A stretch of 33,831 nt of DNA from Candidatus Obscuribacterales bacterium (lineage in GTDB: Bacteria > Cyanobacteriota > Vampirovibrionia > Obscuribacterales > Obscuribacteraceae), in the NCBI GenBank assembly GCA_019746975.1, contig JAIERK010000101.1, positions 1 to 33,831 on the forward strand, given 5' to 3'. A model generated the notes under the pieces. The model did no database searches and had not been told where the DNA came from. It saw only the letters and a program-made list of their open reading frames with translations. Position numbers and translations under genes: made by a program. Of this stretch, positions 18,562 to 28,025 are shown piece by piece; positions within the stretch are counted from its first letter, which is position 1; each line of letters opens with the position of its first letter.

Positions 18562-19701
18562 TCAGGTTACCTTGTCCCGTTTTACGGGGAAGTCATGCTT
18601 CTTTAGCATTCTAGCTAGAACCTCGAAGTTCTGACAAGCCAGCTCTTCTTGCTCGCGAGCAGTCTTTTTGGCTTTCTTAGAAAGCTCTGTGCGTTGACTG
18701 AGAACCTTGTCAACAAGTTCAGCGAATTCAGACTCTCTGTCACCCTTGGCAAGACTTAAACAAGGTTGGTCGAACAGTTGCATCAGGTACTCGACTTTAG
18801 GATCGTAGGCAAGACCCAGGCAAGGTACCGCCGATTTAAGAGCCATTAGAAGTGCATGAAATCTCATCCCGATGACGAAATCAAAATGGCTGAGCAACTC
18901 CATCCATTGGCTCGGTCTTACAAGTGCGCTTGTATCTATATCCAACACTGTAATTTGTTTTTCTCTTAAAACTTCAGTGAAAGCAGAAAGCAACGCCAGA
19001 TCTTGTTGCTTTTGCAAAGCCAGCGAGACAACCACAGAGCCGGACTCCAACTTTTCCGCCACAACTCGAGCGAAGTTTCGCGCATCGTGCTCAGAAAGAA
19101 AGGCGCTTTCGCGCAAGGAAACGCCTATCAATGGCGCTTTCTTAGGTACGGCAGCCAGAGCCGATTTAACATCCGAAGGCAGAGCAGTGGGAGTGAGCGA
19201 CCAGACAGGATCGGCCGTGACTGTGCATTTTAAATTCCAGCTTTGAAGAAGCTGTTGTGAAGCCGAATCACGAATGGTTATCGCGCGAGCGCTCGTCATA
19301 GCTACCTTGGTGAGCAGGCGCGAAATCGGGCTCTTTAGAGGTCCAATTCCTTGCGCATAGACGACCTGAGGCACATTGCGCATATAGGCAAGAACTGCAA
19401 GCGCCGTGTAATAGATGACAGACTTAACTGAGCTGGCATCCTGATAAAGCCCGCCCCCGCCGCTCAAAAAGAGTCTGGAGTTGAGAAACTGAGTCCCGAT
19501 GTCGCCGAAATTCCATCGATCGACGCTCTTTACACCGAACGTGGCGCTAGTCTCCTCCGGATTCTGCGAGAGCACCACGATCTCATCAGGCTCGACCAGA
19601 CGCTTAAGATCTCGGACGATAACCTCTAATATGGCTTCGTCTCCGAGATTGTCGAAGCCATAATAGCCGGATACTACTACTAAATTGCGACCCACCGTCA
19701 T
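18562..19701 (-). CDS. csaB: CsaB-type polysaccharide pyruvyl transferase
   Basis: CsaB adds pyruvate ketals to cell-wall polysaccharide, which in Gram-positives anchors S-layer (SLH) proteins. Cyanobacteria and relatives carry homologues. The 379-residue protein has the N-terminal GYYGFDNLGDEAILEVIVRDL, the SGGGGLYQDASS motif, VVYAQGIGPL, TIRDSASQQLL, TADPVWSL, VSLRESAFL and the C-terminal GMRFHALLMAL with the conserved catalytic His region, followed by LGLAYDPKVEYLM. The start ATG at 19701 is near the N-terminal motif as expected. It is the first gene of the operon with wecG/tagA and mrnC, divergent from the glycolate oxidase genes. Together with the glycosyltransferase it suggests a pyruvylated surface glycan that may hold outer-surface proteins. 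Confidence 0.92.
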   Translation of the reverse strand: MTVGRNLVVVSGYYGFDNLGDEAILEVIVRDLKRLVEPDEIVVLSQNPEETSATFGVKSVDRWNFGDIGTQFLNSRLFLSGGGGLYQDASSVKSVIYYTALAVLAYMRNVPQVVYAQGIGPLKSPISRLLTKVAMTSARAITIRDSASQQLLQSWNLKCTVTADPVWSLTPTALPSDVKSALAAVPKKAPLIGVSLRESAFLSEHDARNFARVVAEKLESGSVVVSLALQKQQDLALLSAFTEVLREKQITVLDIDTSALVRPSQWMELLSHFDFVIGMRFHALLMALKSAVPCLGLAYDPKVEYLMQLFDQPCLSLAKGDRESEFAELVDKVLSQRTELSKKAKKTAREQEELACQNFEVLARMLKKHDFPVKRDKVT

Positions 19702-19850
19702 CGTTGCCCCGCTTACAATCTCAACTTTTGGTCAGACATGATGGGAGTGTAACACCTGACTGGAGCCATGAGTGTAAACTGTGCATGTGGAAGGCGCAAA
19801 TCTTTTACACCGCCAGAGGCGAGGTGGTGGAGAGCGCGGAGAGATTGAGC

Positions 19851-21152
19851 ATGTCGGAAATGAAATCGTTGAGTTCGGTGACGGAGCCTCTGTCGGAGTG
19901 CTTCAAGACTTTTGAGTTAGCGATCTATTCTACCGAGCAGCTCAATAGTGCGCTGAAAAAAGCGAGGTCAGAAGAGATGTTCGTCTTGCGCGGCAAGTGC
20001 GACCAGTCTCGCGTGGGAAAGCTCAACAAGCTGAAAAGTCATCGCTCGAAGGCGGTCTTCCTCGATGTCACTCCAATGTCGAACGTAATCGAGCATGTAC
20101 GAGAAGATCAGGTCATATCGGTCGAAGCAGGAATTACCATCAAGCAATTGAACGAGTACCTCTCTAAACATGGACAGTGGCTTCCTATCGAGCATTACAG
20201 CGATAGCACCACTATAGCCGACGTACTTGACGAAGGTGACGGCGGGACTCTGGAGACATTTTGCAGCGTCAAGCAGTTAGTGCTCGGAATGGAGCTTGCC
20301 GTCGCAGGAGGCACATCGATAAAGACGGGCGGCAAGATTGTAAAGAACGTCACTGGATACGATTTAGGCAAAGTATTCGTCGGCACGAGAGGGTGGCTAG
20401 CGGTACCACATTCAGTGCATCTCCGTTTGTTCAGCAAGCCTGAAGCTCAGCGACTGCTTGCAGTACCATTCAGTCATCCAAAAAATACTATTCTCTTTGC
20501 CAACGCCATAATGGCGAGCGGCCTGCCACTCCATTGCCTGGAAGCAGTCGACGCCAGGCTGCTTCTGCAGTTAACCGATCTCGGTGCAGAATGCCGACGG
20601 ACGCTCGGTCTATTCCCAGATAACTGCCAGTCTATCCTGCTGATCGGGACAAGAGGTCATCAGGAAGTGGTAGCTGATGTCGAGAAGGCTCTTGAGGTGC
20701 TTATTGCGAAGGCAGGGCTGAGTGCCATTTCGGTCACGCATGTAGCCGAGGAATTGCAGCGAGCCGGCTCCGGTGCCTTTCAACCTTTAGATCGAAATTA
20801 CCTCGAGGTTTCGCTTGCCGCCTCGCATATGGCTTACTTTTTCGAGACGCGCTGGGAGCAACTTGCTAAGCCATTCTGGAGCGCCAGAATAGCCTCTGGG
20901 CGGCTGCGCCTCGCCAAGGGTAATACCATAGATGATGAGCATCTACTGGAGGCAATGCGCCCGTTCGCCCAGTTGATCAATTCATCTGGAACGCAACCAC
21001 TTACGGTATCATATTCCAACTCATCGATGGACCTTATCGTGCAACGGCTCGATGCCTCGCTTGAGAGTCAACAAGCGCTGTCAGCAGTCATAAAGCGCTT
21101 AAAGCACAACTACGACCCGCAATCCGACTTCAATCCCTTAGTCCGATTTTGA
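19851..21152 (+). CDS. glcE: Glycolate oxidase FAD-binding subunit-like protein
   Basis: GlcE is the second flavoprotein of the GlcDEF glycolate dehydrogenase, which oxidises glycolate to glyoxylate. The FAD domain is recognised from FLDVTPMSNVIEH, VISVEAGITIKQLNEYL, and the segment LVLGMELAVAGGTSIKTGGK followed by IVKNVTGYDLGKVFVGTRGW. The usual N-terminal PP-loop (G-G-G-T-type) is replaced by LRGKCDQSRVG, and the LA-GPLR segment by DEGDGGTLETFCS, so FAD contacts differ from the norm. I place the start at ATG 19851, which GGAGAG precedes and which leaves a ~150-bp intergenic space to divergent csaB. An upstream ATG at 19785 and a TTG at 19704 are open in the same frame. The gene is 3 bp before glcF. 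GlcD is not in the window. Confidence 0.82.
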   Translation: MSEMKSLSSVTEPLSECFKTFELAIYSTEQLNSALKKARSEEMFVLRGKCDQSRVGKLNKLKSHRSKAVFLDVTPMSNVIEHVREDQVISVEAGITIKQLNEYLSKHGQWLPIEHYSDSTTIADVLDEGDGGTLETFCSVKQLVLGMELAVAGGTSIKTGGKIVKNVTGYDLGKVFVGTRGWLAVPHSVHLRLFSKPEAQRLLAVPFSHPKNTILFANAIMASGLPLHCLEAVDARLLLQLTDLGAECRRTLGLFPDNCQSILLIGTRGHQEVVADVEKALEVLIAKAGLSAISVTHVAEELQRAGSGAFQPLDRNYLEVSLAASHMAYFFETRWEQLAKPFWSARIASGRLRLAKGNTIDDEHLLEAMRPFAQLINSSGTQPLTVSYSNSSMDLIVQRLDASLESQQALSAVIKRLKHNYDPQSDFNPLVRF

Positions 21153-21155
21153 AAT

Positions 21156-22529
21156 ATGACCGACCAGAATGAAAAAACGATCGCCATCGAGGATGACACC
21201 AGAGTAATTTCGACTGGTCCGACCCCGATACTGAATAAAGACCTTCTGGCAGGCTGCATTCATTGTGGTTTGTGCCTGCCTGCGTGCCCTACATATCTTG
21301 CCACGGGGCGAGAGATGGAATCACCGCGAGGGCGCATTTATCTGCTTGGTCAATGGAGTTCCGGAAAAACGGAGCTCACTGAAAGGATGGCCTCCCACAT
21401 AGAATCTTGCCTAGGTTGCCTGGGATGCCAGACCGCGTGCCCATCCGGCGTCAAATACGAGGAGATACTCAACCAGGCCAGACCTGAGTTGGTCAAAAAA
21501 CGCAACGGGCTGGTTCGTGCCATCATGCGTTTTTCCTTCGAAAAGATCCTGCCCAGTTATCGACTCTTGCGATTCTTCGGCAATCTGCTTCGTCTCTGGC
21601 AGCTGATTGTCGGACGATCGGTTCTTCGATCTGTGATTGGCAAGTCGGACAATGATGCGCCACTATCAATGGTGCCTCGTCTTTTAGAGAGACTGGCCAG
21701 TTTTGAAACTTTCGTTCCGGAGGTGCCACCGCAAGTGAGCCTTCCGCCGCGGCTCGTTCCGAAGGCCATCGGTGAAAATGCCCGCCATGCGCAGCTATTC
21801 TCCGGCTGCATCATGGATGTCTTTTACAACCACGTCAATCACGCCTCGATGAGGCTGATGCTGAAGCAAGGTCATTCAGTAGAGGTTCCAAAACAGACTT
21901 GCTGCGGTGCTCTTGCTTATCACGCCGGTGAACTCGATATCGCAACCAGGCTAGCAAAGGAAAATATCGAGCTTTTCGGATACACGGCCACACCGATTGT
22001 GGTGACCTCTGCCGGTTGCGGCGCCATGCTCAAGCACTATGCCCACCTGTTCGAAGCCGATCATACCCTTGCGCACCGCGCCCAGGCGTTCTCCGCACGC
22101 GTGTCGGACATCACTGAATTCCTCGCCGATCACGTATTCCCAGAGAAAGGCCAGCCGCTCACGGAAACAACTACTTATCACGCCGCCTGTCACCTCGCGC
22201 ATGCCCAGGGTGTACGTGCGCAACCGCTCGCCTTACTGGAGTCGTTGAACTGCGAAGCTGAAAATCGCTTGATTCCACTACCCGAACAGGAGCATTGTTG
22301 CGGAAGTGCCGGTATATACAACTTGCTCAATACCGAGCTCAGCTTGAAGGTGCTCGATCGCAAACTTGACTTCATCGAAAAAACTGGCGCAAAGACGGTT
22401 GTCACAACCAACCCAGGCTGCCTGCTGCAACTCCAGGCTGGTATCAAAGGGCGCAACCTACCGGTGGAAGTCAGGCATTTAGTCGAAGTGCTTGATCAGG
22501 CTCATTCTGCCGAGTCAGAGCCAGGTTAG
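21156..22529 (+). CDS. glcF: Glycolate oxidase iron-sulfur subunit
   Basis: GlcF passes electrons from the GlcDE flavoproteins to the respiratory chain. The 457-residue protein has two 4Fe-4S ferredoxin-type motifs, CIHCGLCLPACP (Cys34, 37, 40, 44) and CLGCLGCQTACP (Cys85, 88, 91, 95). Two CCG domains follow: the first has SGCIMDVFYNHVN, TCCGALAYHAGE and TSAGCGAML; the second has TYHAACHLAHAQGV, HCCGSAGIYNLL and TNPGCLLQL. Length and motif order fit GlcF. The ATG is 3 bp after the glcE stop, so the pair is coupled. The related lactate-oxidation protein LutA has only CCG domains, so GlcF is the better name. Substrate assignment depends on the missing GlcD-type partner. Confidence 0.92.
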   Translation: MTDQNEKTIAIEDDTRVISTGPTPILNKDLLAGCIHCGLCLPACPTYLATGREMESPRGRIYLLGQWSSGKTELTERMASHIESCLGCLGCQTACPSGVKYEEILNQARPELVKKRNGLVRAIMRFSFEKILPSYRLLRFFGNLLRLWQLIVGRSVLRSVIGKSDNDAPLSMVPRLLERLASFETFVPEVPPQVSLPPRLVPKAIGENARHAQLFSGCIMDVFYNHVNHASMRLMLKQGHSVEVPKQTCCGALAYHAGELDIATRLAKENIELFGYTATPIVVTSAGCGAMLKHYAHLFEADHTLAHRAQAFSARVSDITEFLADHVFPEKGQPLTETTTYHAACHLAHAQGVRAQPLALLESLNCEAENRLIPLPEQEHCCGSAGIYNLLNTELSLKVLDRKLDFIEKTGAKTVVTTNPGCLLQLQAGIKGRNLPVEVRHLVEVLDQAHSAESEPG

Positions 22530-22714
22530 AGTTTGCAAGCGGGAAATTAACATTTTTGTTAGCAAGCTCATTAGTGAAGATCCGCTTCATACGTAGAATA
22601 GGAGCGATCCTTTCGCGTGCGTACGACATTATAATTTGGGCATTCGTCGAAAAGAAGCCTGTCAGGCTTTCAAATGGTAATTGCGAGGTTACAAAGTTGA
22701 CTATCGAGGTGTTA

Positions 22715-23353
22715 GTGAAACAGGGCGTACCGGAAGTTTTTGATTTCGATATACCGGATGAACGGTTGAATCATTATTTGAAGAAATCATGCGTGGCCGT
22801 GGACACGGAGACACGTGGTCTGAACCTTAGACGCGATAGGCTCTGCCTGGTCCAAATCTGTGACGAGGATGGTCTCGTGAGCTTCGTCAGATTCCGAGAT
22901 CGTCACAAGTTGCCCTACACAGGCGACTCAAATTTGAAAAAGCTATTTACAGCTCCCAACGTCATAAAGCTCTTTCACTTCGCTCGTTTCGACGTAAGCG
23001 TGATGAAATACTATCTCGATATTGACGTGAATCCGATCTGGTGCACAAAGATCGCGTCCAAGCTCGTCAGAACTTACACAGACAAGCACAGCCTCAAATA
23101 CCTGGTGGCCGAGCTGCTCGAAATCCAGCTCGACAAGAGTGATCAAATGAGCGATTGGGCCAAAGATGATTTGACAGACTCGCAGTTAGAATATGCCGCC
23201 AATGACGTTCGTGTCCTCATTCCTGTGCAGAAAAAGCTGGAAGCAATTCTCCAGAGAGAGGGACGCTCGGATATTGCCAAGCGTTTATTCCAAACATTGC
23301 CGCTCGTCTGCGAACTTGATCAGATGGGTTTCAAAGATATTTTTGAGCATTAA
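22715..23353 (+). CDS. RNase D-like 3'-5' exonuclease (DEDDy family)
   Basis: The ~213-residue protein is a DEDDy exonuclease domain without the C-terminal HRDC domains of classical RNase D. The catalytic motifs are intact: Exo [22 protein letters not shown] (Asp and Glu), Exo [13 protein letters not shown] (Asp), and Exo [14 protein letters not shown] (Tyr and Asp). Short RNase D-like proteins of this type occur in cyanobacteria and alphaproteobacteria and trim structured RNA 3' ends. I place the start at GTG 22715, with CGAGGTG 4-10 nt upstream. The frame stays open back to a TTG at 22556, but those 53 residues have no family resemblance. A TTG at 22697 is a further candidate. The gene follows glcF and lies 41 bp before gcvPB, so it is probably in the same transcript. 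Confidence 0.82.
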   Translation: MKQGVPEVFDFDIPDERLNHYLKKSCVAVDTETRGLNLRRDRLCLVQICDEDGLVSFVRFRDRHKLPYTGDSNLKKLFTAPNVIKLFHFARFDVSVMKYYLDIDVNPIWCTKIASKLVRTYTDKHSLKYLVAELLEIQLDKSDQMSDWAKDDLTDSQLEYAANDVRVLIPVQKKLEAILQREGRSDIAKRLFQTLPLVCELDQMGFKDIFEH

Positions 23354-23394
23354 AGGCTACCGATCACCGAGCACGGTCTGGAGGAAAGTTCGCA

Positions 23395-24852
23395 ATGGAA
23401 AAACTGATCTACGAAAAGTCCAGTCCTGGTCGGCGTGGCGTTAAGCTGCCCGAATCCGGCGTCACCGACAAGAAAGTCAGTGACCTGATTCCGTCCCAGT
23501 ATGTCCGCAACATTCCCGCCCAACTACCGGAAGTGACAGAACTGGACGTCATGCGTCATTTCGTTCGGCTCTCTCATCTCAACCATTCAATCGACACCGG
23601 ATTCTATCCGCTCGGTTCGTGCACGATGAAATACAATCCGAAAGTCAACGATGCCATGGCAGCACTGGAAGGTTTCCGAGAGCTTCATCCGCATCAGCCG
23701 GTCGATCAGATTCAAGGTGCGCTCGAGCTCTTGTGGAATCTCGAGCAAATGATTGCTGAAGTGGTCGGACTTCCACATGTGACCTTTCAACCAGCTGCCG
23801 GCGCCCACGGCGAACTGACCGGACTCTTGTTGATTCGGTCCTACTTCGAGGCGAAAGGTACTCCCAACCGCAATATCGTAATCGTTCCTGATACCGCGCA
23901 TGGTACCAACCCAGCGACCGCAGCGCTGGCCGGATTCGAAGTCGTGGAAATCGGCTCCAACGAAAAGGGTCTCGTCGACATCGACGCACTCAAGTCGGCT
24001 CTCAACGAGAATGTCGCCGCGATTATGCTCACCAACCCGAATACACTGGGGCTGTTCGAAGAAGAAATTATGACGGTTCAGAAGCTCGTCCACCAGGCGG
24101 GCGGAATGCTCTATTACGACGGGGCCAACCTCAATGCCATCATGGGGCTGGTCCGACCGGGCGATATGGGATTCGATGTCTGTCACCTCAACCTACACAA
24201 ATCCTTTTCGACGCCTCACGGCGGAGGCGGACCAGGTGGGTGCGCTGTGGCCGCAAGAAAGGAGCTCTTCCCCTTCTTCCCCAAACCGGTCGTAGTCAAA
24301 TACGAAGACGGCAGCTTCGATTTCGATTGGGATAGAGAGCAATCGATCGGAAAGATCAAAGGATTCTTCGGCAACTTCGGAATCCTGGTGAGAGCATATA
24401 CCTACATCCTCGCCAATGGATGCGATGGACTGCAGCAAATTTCGCAAGACGCGATTCTCAACGCCAATTATTTGAAAGAAAATCTGAAGCATGTCTATGA
24501 ACTTCCTCATACTCAGCCGTGCATGCATGAATTCGTGCTCTCGGGTTCGAAGCAGAAGTCTCGCGGAGTAGCGACATCGAATATAGCAAAGCGCCTTCTT
24601 GACTTCGGAGTTCACGCTCCGACCGTCTACTTCCCGCTCGTCGTGCCCGAAGCAATGATGATCGAACCGACAGAGACAGAATCGAAAGAGACGCTCGATT
24701 CATTCGTCGATATCATGAAGCAAATCGACAGAGAGTCTATAGAGACACCAAATACGGTGCTAGACGCTCCCCACAACACCCCGGTTGCCAAACTTGATGA
24801 GGCGCTCGCAGCGCGTAAGCCGAATTTGAGATGGCAACCTTTGAGCGAATAG
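23395..24852 (+). CDS. gcvPB: Glycine dehydrogenase (decarboxylating) subunit 2
   Basis: This is the PLP-binding half of the two-subunit P-protein of the glycine cleavage system, which decarboxylates glycine and loads the aminomethyl group on GcvH. The 485-residue protein has the usual N-terminal [89 protein letters not shown], and the PLP-lysine motif [18 protein letters not shown] near-perfect ribosome-binding site GGAGGAAAG lies 7 nt before the ATG. GcvPA, GcvH and GcvT are not next to it, which is unusual because they often form an operon. With glcE/glcF just upstream, the run touches both glycolate and glycine, as in photorespiration-like C2 metabolism; that link is an inference from proximity only. 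Confidence 0.96.
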   Translation: MEKLIYEKSSPGRRGVKLPESGVTDKKVSDLIPSQYVRNIPAQLPEVTELDVMRHFVRLSHLNHSIDTGFYPLGSCTMKYNPKVNDAMAALEGFRELHPHQPVDQIQGALELLWNLEQMIAEVVGLPHVTFQPAAGAHGELTGLLLIRSYFEAKGTPNRNIVIVPDTAHGTNPATAALAGFEVVEIGSNEKGLVDIDALKSALNENVAAIMLTNPNTLGLFEEEIMTVQKLVHQAGGMLYYDGANLNAIMGLVRPGDMGFDVCHLNLHKSFSTPHGGGGPGGCAVAARKELFPFFPKPVVVKYEDGSFDFDWDREQSIGKIKGFFGNFGILVRAYTYILANGCDGLQQISQDAILNANYLKENLKHVYELPHTQPCMHEFVLSGSKQKSRGVATSNIAKRLLDFGVHAPTVYFPLVVPEAMMIEPTETESKETLDSFVDIMKQIDRESIETPNTVLDAPHNTPVAKLDEALAARKPNLRWQPLSE

Positions 24853-24904
24853 ATCGTAAAATGGAGACATGCCCCGGGATTAACTAAATAGGCGGGTCGA
24901 TGTC

Positions 24905-26977
24905 GTGCTTGTAATCGGTCACAAAGATACCTCTGCCAAAGCGGACGAGTATTCGTTGGATCTCGAGCACCTTTGCCAGCATATCCTTATCGCAGGGAGC
25001 CCGGTCTCCGGCAAAACCAACTCTTGCTTGCAATTATTGGAAGAGTTGTCACGCCAGTCATTACCGTTTTTAGTTATCGACACTCAAGGCAAGTCCTATA
25101 GAAAATTTCAAAGCGACACCGAGATCGTAAAGACGTTTTCCATTTGCGATGATGTAAAGGAATCGCTCAGATTCAACCCATTGAGAACCGAAAAGCATGT
25201 GCGAATACTGGCGCATATTCAATCGGTCGTCTCTTTGACCACGGCTTCCTTCAATCTGTCGGTAACGGCGAGTAAGGTTCTCGAGAAGGCTCTGTACGCC
25301 GTGTACACGCAACATGGATGGAATCTATTCCGCAATAAGAATTCGCGATTGAGTGAATGGTCGGATGGTCTTAACGAACAGTATCCGCCGGAGGCCTATC
25401 CTACTTTCCTGGAGCTCTTCGAGTACATACAGAGCGTAACCTTTGCCAATCTGCTGGGAGGAAATCCGCCGCAGGAGCTTGTCAGGGCAATAGACTCTCT
25501 TGTAGCCGGCAGCAAGGGTGCGGTTTTCAACACGAAGGCGGCATTGCCAAGTTATTTTTTCGAAGACCGCCAGGTGGTGGTGGAATGCGAGAATATCCCC
25601 GACATTCGAGACAAATGCCTTCTCGTGTCAATGCTTCTCATTCAGGTGCTTGAACACTATCAAAGCGTTGACGCACCTGGTATCAAGCGGACAGTCGTAA
25701 TCGACGATGCCATCCATCTCACTTACTTGATGGGTCTGCCGGGAAGACGGGTTGGCGACGATCAGAAGGAAGACCGATGGATAGCGCTTGCATCGCTCTT
25801 AGCCAGCCTCAGACGAGCATCCGTGCCTGTTATCGTGTCCATGCAATCGTCGAGCAAATTGAGCCAGGATTTAATCGCTCTTTTTGGCACAAGAGTTTTT
25901 CACCGACTAGATGTACAACAGGTGAAGCAGATTGTCGACTGCTTACCAAATTCAATAAATGAAGAAGATTTGAACACCTGTCCGATCGGGTCGGTCTGGG
26001 TGTCGTCTCTAGGAAGCGAGGCACCGAGTTTGGTGCACGTCCCGAAGCACGAGCAAGTAGCGTCCTTGACTCATCTGTCGTCTTACGCCAACAATCCGCC
26101 CAATTGCAGATTCAGTGGCTGCTCGTCCTTTCCCGACGCCTGCGACGACAATACTTTTGAAAAAGCCCGGGAAATCGCCGAAAGTCTGCCGTTTCGCACT
26201 GTTTATGTCAATTATTTCTTGAGCTGTCAAAAGGATCTCACTCAGCTGGTTCATTTTCGAGGTCGGCTGGTAGGTGAGCTGCAATCTCAGATTGGGAGAA
26301 AGTTTTCCAACATCGTCGAGCTCAGTTGGTGCACGATCTGCCAGGCGACAGAATGGTATTTCGACAAGATGGCGGCTGATCATGGATGGCCGTACGAAGC
26401 GCTACTAGAGCAGAAAGAACTCTGGTTGAGTATGCTAAGACCGGCATTTCTTCCGGAGTGGCCGACTAGAAGAATCAATATCGACGATCTGAGAGCATGG
26501 CGCGAAGCATTCTGGACGCTGAAAGAACGAGACCAGGGTCCCTTGCCGCTGTGCGGAGAGTGCGAGTGCAAGTGCCGATTCGGCTCCGATGTAGAGCATA
26601 TGCTCCGAGATCCTCGCAACGAGAATGATTTCTTCAAAGCTCTGTCAGGCGAGACGGAGCCGTTGTCCAAAGCCGCCGCCTGGTTCTGTTGGCTTTTCTC
26701 GGAAAGGGTTATGGGCGAGCCCGACTTTGACTTAGCCTATTGCTTCGCCGCTCATTTTCTCGGACGCGCCAATCTTAGCGTCGATGCACAGCTAGTATTC
26801 GCGCATAAAACGCGCACGCAATTGGAAGAAGCCAAGTTGAAGACTGAGCAGGGCGAACCGCTCTGGCAGGCACCGGCCGAAGAAGAGTCCGCGCAGGAAA
26901 AGCGCCGCAAGCGCATCCGAGAGCGGCGCAAGAATAGACCTGATGAAGATCCACCCCCTTTGAAGCCTGTTCCCTAG
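24905..26977 (+). CDS. HerA/FtsK-like ATPase with Cys-rich C-terminal half
   Basis: The 690-residue protein begins with a P-loop domain. Walker A is GSPVSGKT (31-38), and Walker B is RTVVIDDAIHL (about 262-272) with DD instead of DE. A sensor-like VIVSMQSSSKLSQDL (309-323) and ALFGTRVFHRL follow, as in DUF87/HerA and TraG/VirD4-type ATPases that pump DNA or protein. The second half is unfamiliar and holds clustered cysteines: CRFSGCSSFPDAC (401-413), CTIC (476-479) and CGECECKC (550-557). These suggest one or two metal sites or an Fe-S cluster. A basic tail (KRRKRIRERRKNR) closes the protein. Start is GTG at 24905 because the ATG five bases earlier is in another frame and stops at once. It precedes the 251-residue protein by 45 bp. 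A defence or DNA-processing role is possible but not shown. Confidence 0.75.
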   Translation: MLVIGHKDTSAKADEYSLDLEHLCQHILIAGSPVSGKTNSCLQLLEELSRQSLPFLVIDTQGKSYRKFQSDTEIVKTFSICDDVKESLRFNPLRTEKHVRILAHIQSVVSLTTASFNLSVTASKVLEKALYAVYTQHGWNLFRNKNSRLSEWSDGLNEQYPPEAYPTFLELFEYIQSVTFANLLGGNPPQELVRAIDSLVAGSKGAVFNTKAALPSYFFEDRQVVVECENIPDIRDKCLLVSMLLIQVLEHYQSVDAPGIKRTVVIDDAIHLTYLMGLPGRRVGDDQKEDRWIALASLLASLRRASVPVIVSMQSSSKLSQDLIALFGTRVFHRLDVQQVKQIVDCLPNSINEEDLNTCPIGSVWVSSLGSEAPSLVHVPKHEQVASLTHLSSYANNPPNCRFSGCSSFPDACDDNTFEKAREIAESLPFRTVYVNYFLSCQKDLTQLVHFRGRLVGELQSQIGRKFSNIVELSWCTICQATEWYFDKMAADHGWPYEALLEQKELWLSMLRPAFLPEWPTRRINIDDLRAWREAFWTLKERDQGPLPLCGECECKCRFGSDVEHMLRDPRNENDFFKALSGETEPLSKAAAWFCWLFSERVMGEPDFDLAYCFAAHFLGRANLSVDAQLVFAHKTRTQLEEAKLKTEQGEPLWQAPAEEESAQEKRRKRIRERRKNRPDEDPPPLKPVP

Positions 26978-26987
26978 AGTTAGTTTG

Positions 26988-26993
26988 TATACT
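26988..26993 (+). promoter_or_regulatory. Possible -10 element before the 251-residue gene
   Basis: TATACT lies 30 bp before the ATG at 27023, directly after the ATPase stop. No good -35 is seen at the normal spacing; TTGAAG at 26960-26965 is 22 bp away. The downstream gene may therefore be partly independent of the ATPase gene. Confidence 0.3.
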
Positions 26994-27022
26994 AGTTCAA
27001 TCGACAGGAGGAGTTTCGCGAT

Positions 27023-27778
27023 ATGCATGAATTCCTGAAAAAGGTGGCAAAACCGGCGAGCGAACCGCAGAACAAAGACGAAGTTATCGAAACCGGTCTC
27101 CACAGCATTCACAACCTACCCGGTCACTCCTTTCCGGAGCCGGTAGTTTTGTCCGGAATGCTTACTGAATGTCGAATGAAATTTGTACCGCCTATTTCGG
27201 AAGAAGATAGTCGAGCGGCAAAAATATCTCTAAGCCAGGAAATTGCCGAACTGTACGTGAGAAGGAAGGATATCCTGCTCACGATACTGAAAGATCAGAA
27301 ACAGTTGTTCGAAGGCGGCGCTGTGATCTGGGGTTGCGTGGTCGAGGCCAATAAGCTTCTCTACGATCCAAACAATCATCACACCTTGCCCGCGGCGGTG
27401 ATTTACAGCACGGATGCTTCAAGGGAGACTGAACTGGAGCAGATCGAAGTAATTGCCAAGGACCTGCAAAAAGGCGGGGATCCTGATGACAAGGAGCTGC
27501 AAGACTTCATTCTCACAACAAAAATGGATCACGAGCGCATTTTGCGCAAAGAATTGCCCAATCGATACACGTATGGGCGCGCGGTCTTCTATGCCACATG
27601 TCTCGTGTCGCCGCAGCATTTGCCGACCGGTTGCCTGACACATTCATTCCTGCCTCTAGTAATCAATTTCGAGGCAACTGAAGCCGCGATGATTTTACCT
27701 TCGCGATTCTGGCCGCAGCGCCTGATCTCGTTCTGGACGTCGTCAAAGCAGTCGGAGAATGCTTCTCCATCGCAATAG
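27023..27778 (+). CDS. Protein of unknown function downstream of the HerA-like ATPase
   Basis: The 251-residue protein is preceded by a strong ribosome-binding site AGGAGG (27007-27012). I do not recognise the family. Residues 1-30 are polar and likely disordered. About 65-100 is a charged amphipathic helix (LSQEIAELYVRRKDILLTIL). The middle, GGAVIWGCVVEANKLLYDP and LPAAVIYSTD, looks like a beta/alpha fold. A second charged helix follows (about 130-180, with KDLQKGGDPDDKELQDF). The C-terminal part has hydrophobic strands (LPLVINFEATEAAMILPSRF). There is no signal peptide or clear membrane helix. Its position suggests a partner of the ATPase. The 3' end is followed by degenerate duplicated sequence. 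Confidence 0.7.
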   Translation: MHEFLKKVAKPASEPQNKDEVIETGLHSIHNLPGHSFPEPVVLSGMLTECRMKFVPPISEEDSRAAKISLSQEIAELYVRRKDILLTILKDQKQLFEGGAVIWGCVVEANKLLYDPNNHHTLPAAVIYSTDASRETELEQIEVIAKDLQKGGDPDDKELQDFILTTKMDHERILRKELPNRYTYGRAVFYATCLVSPQHLPTGCLTHSFLPLVINFEATEAAMILPSRFWPQRLISFWTSSKQSENASPSQ

Positions 27779-27793
27779 GCGAGTTTACGGCAA

Positions 27794-27941
27794 TGACTAT
27801 TCTCTCGACGGAATAAAAAGGGCATCCAAACTATGCCATTCGAGGAATGACGGTGGAACAGCGACAGTGACTATTCCCTTGAAGGCATTAAAAGGAGATC
27901 CAAACTATCCATCCGCGGAATGATGGCGGATCCGACAGAGC
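27794..27941. repeat. Two imperfect 74-bp direct repeats
   Basis: Copies start at TGACTATTC (27794 and 27868). Both share GCATTAAAAGG-like, GATCCAAACTAT and GGAATGA blocks. The second copy reads as a short open frame (VTIPLKALKGDPNYPSAE), the first is broken by stops. It could be debris of a repeat-containing gene. The rest of 27942-28025 holds nothing recognisable. Confidence 0.55.
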
Positions 27942-28025
27942 TGTTTGTGGACAGATCATTTCGCCAAGGTGAGTCGGCTTCTAGTCGACACCGAGCAAGT
28001 TTCAACAGGTCCCAGTTGGAGATAG

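Noticed and set aside
22556..22714. 53-residue N-terminal extension of the RNase D-like protein
   Set aside because: The frame is open from a TTG, but the extension has no family resemblance and the GTG at 22715 has a better ribosome-binding site.
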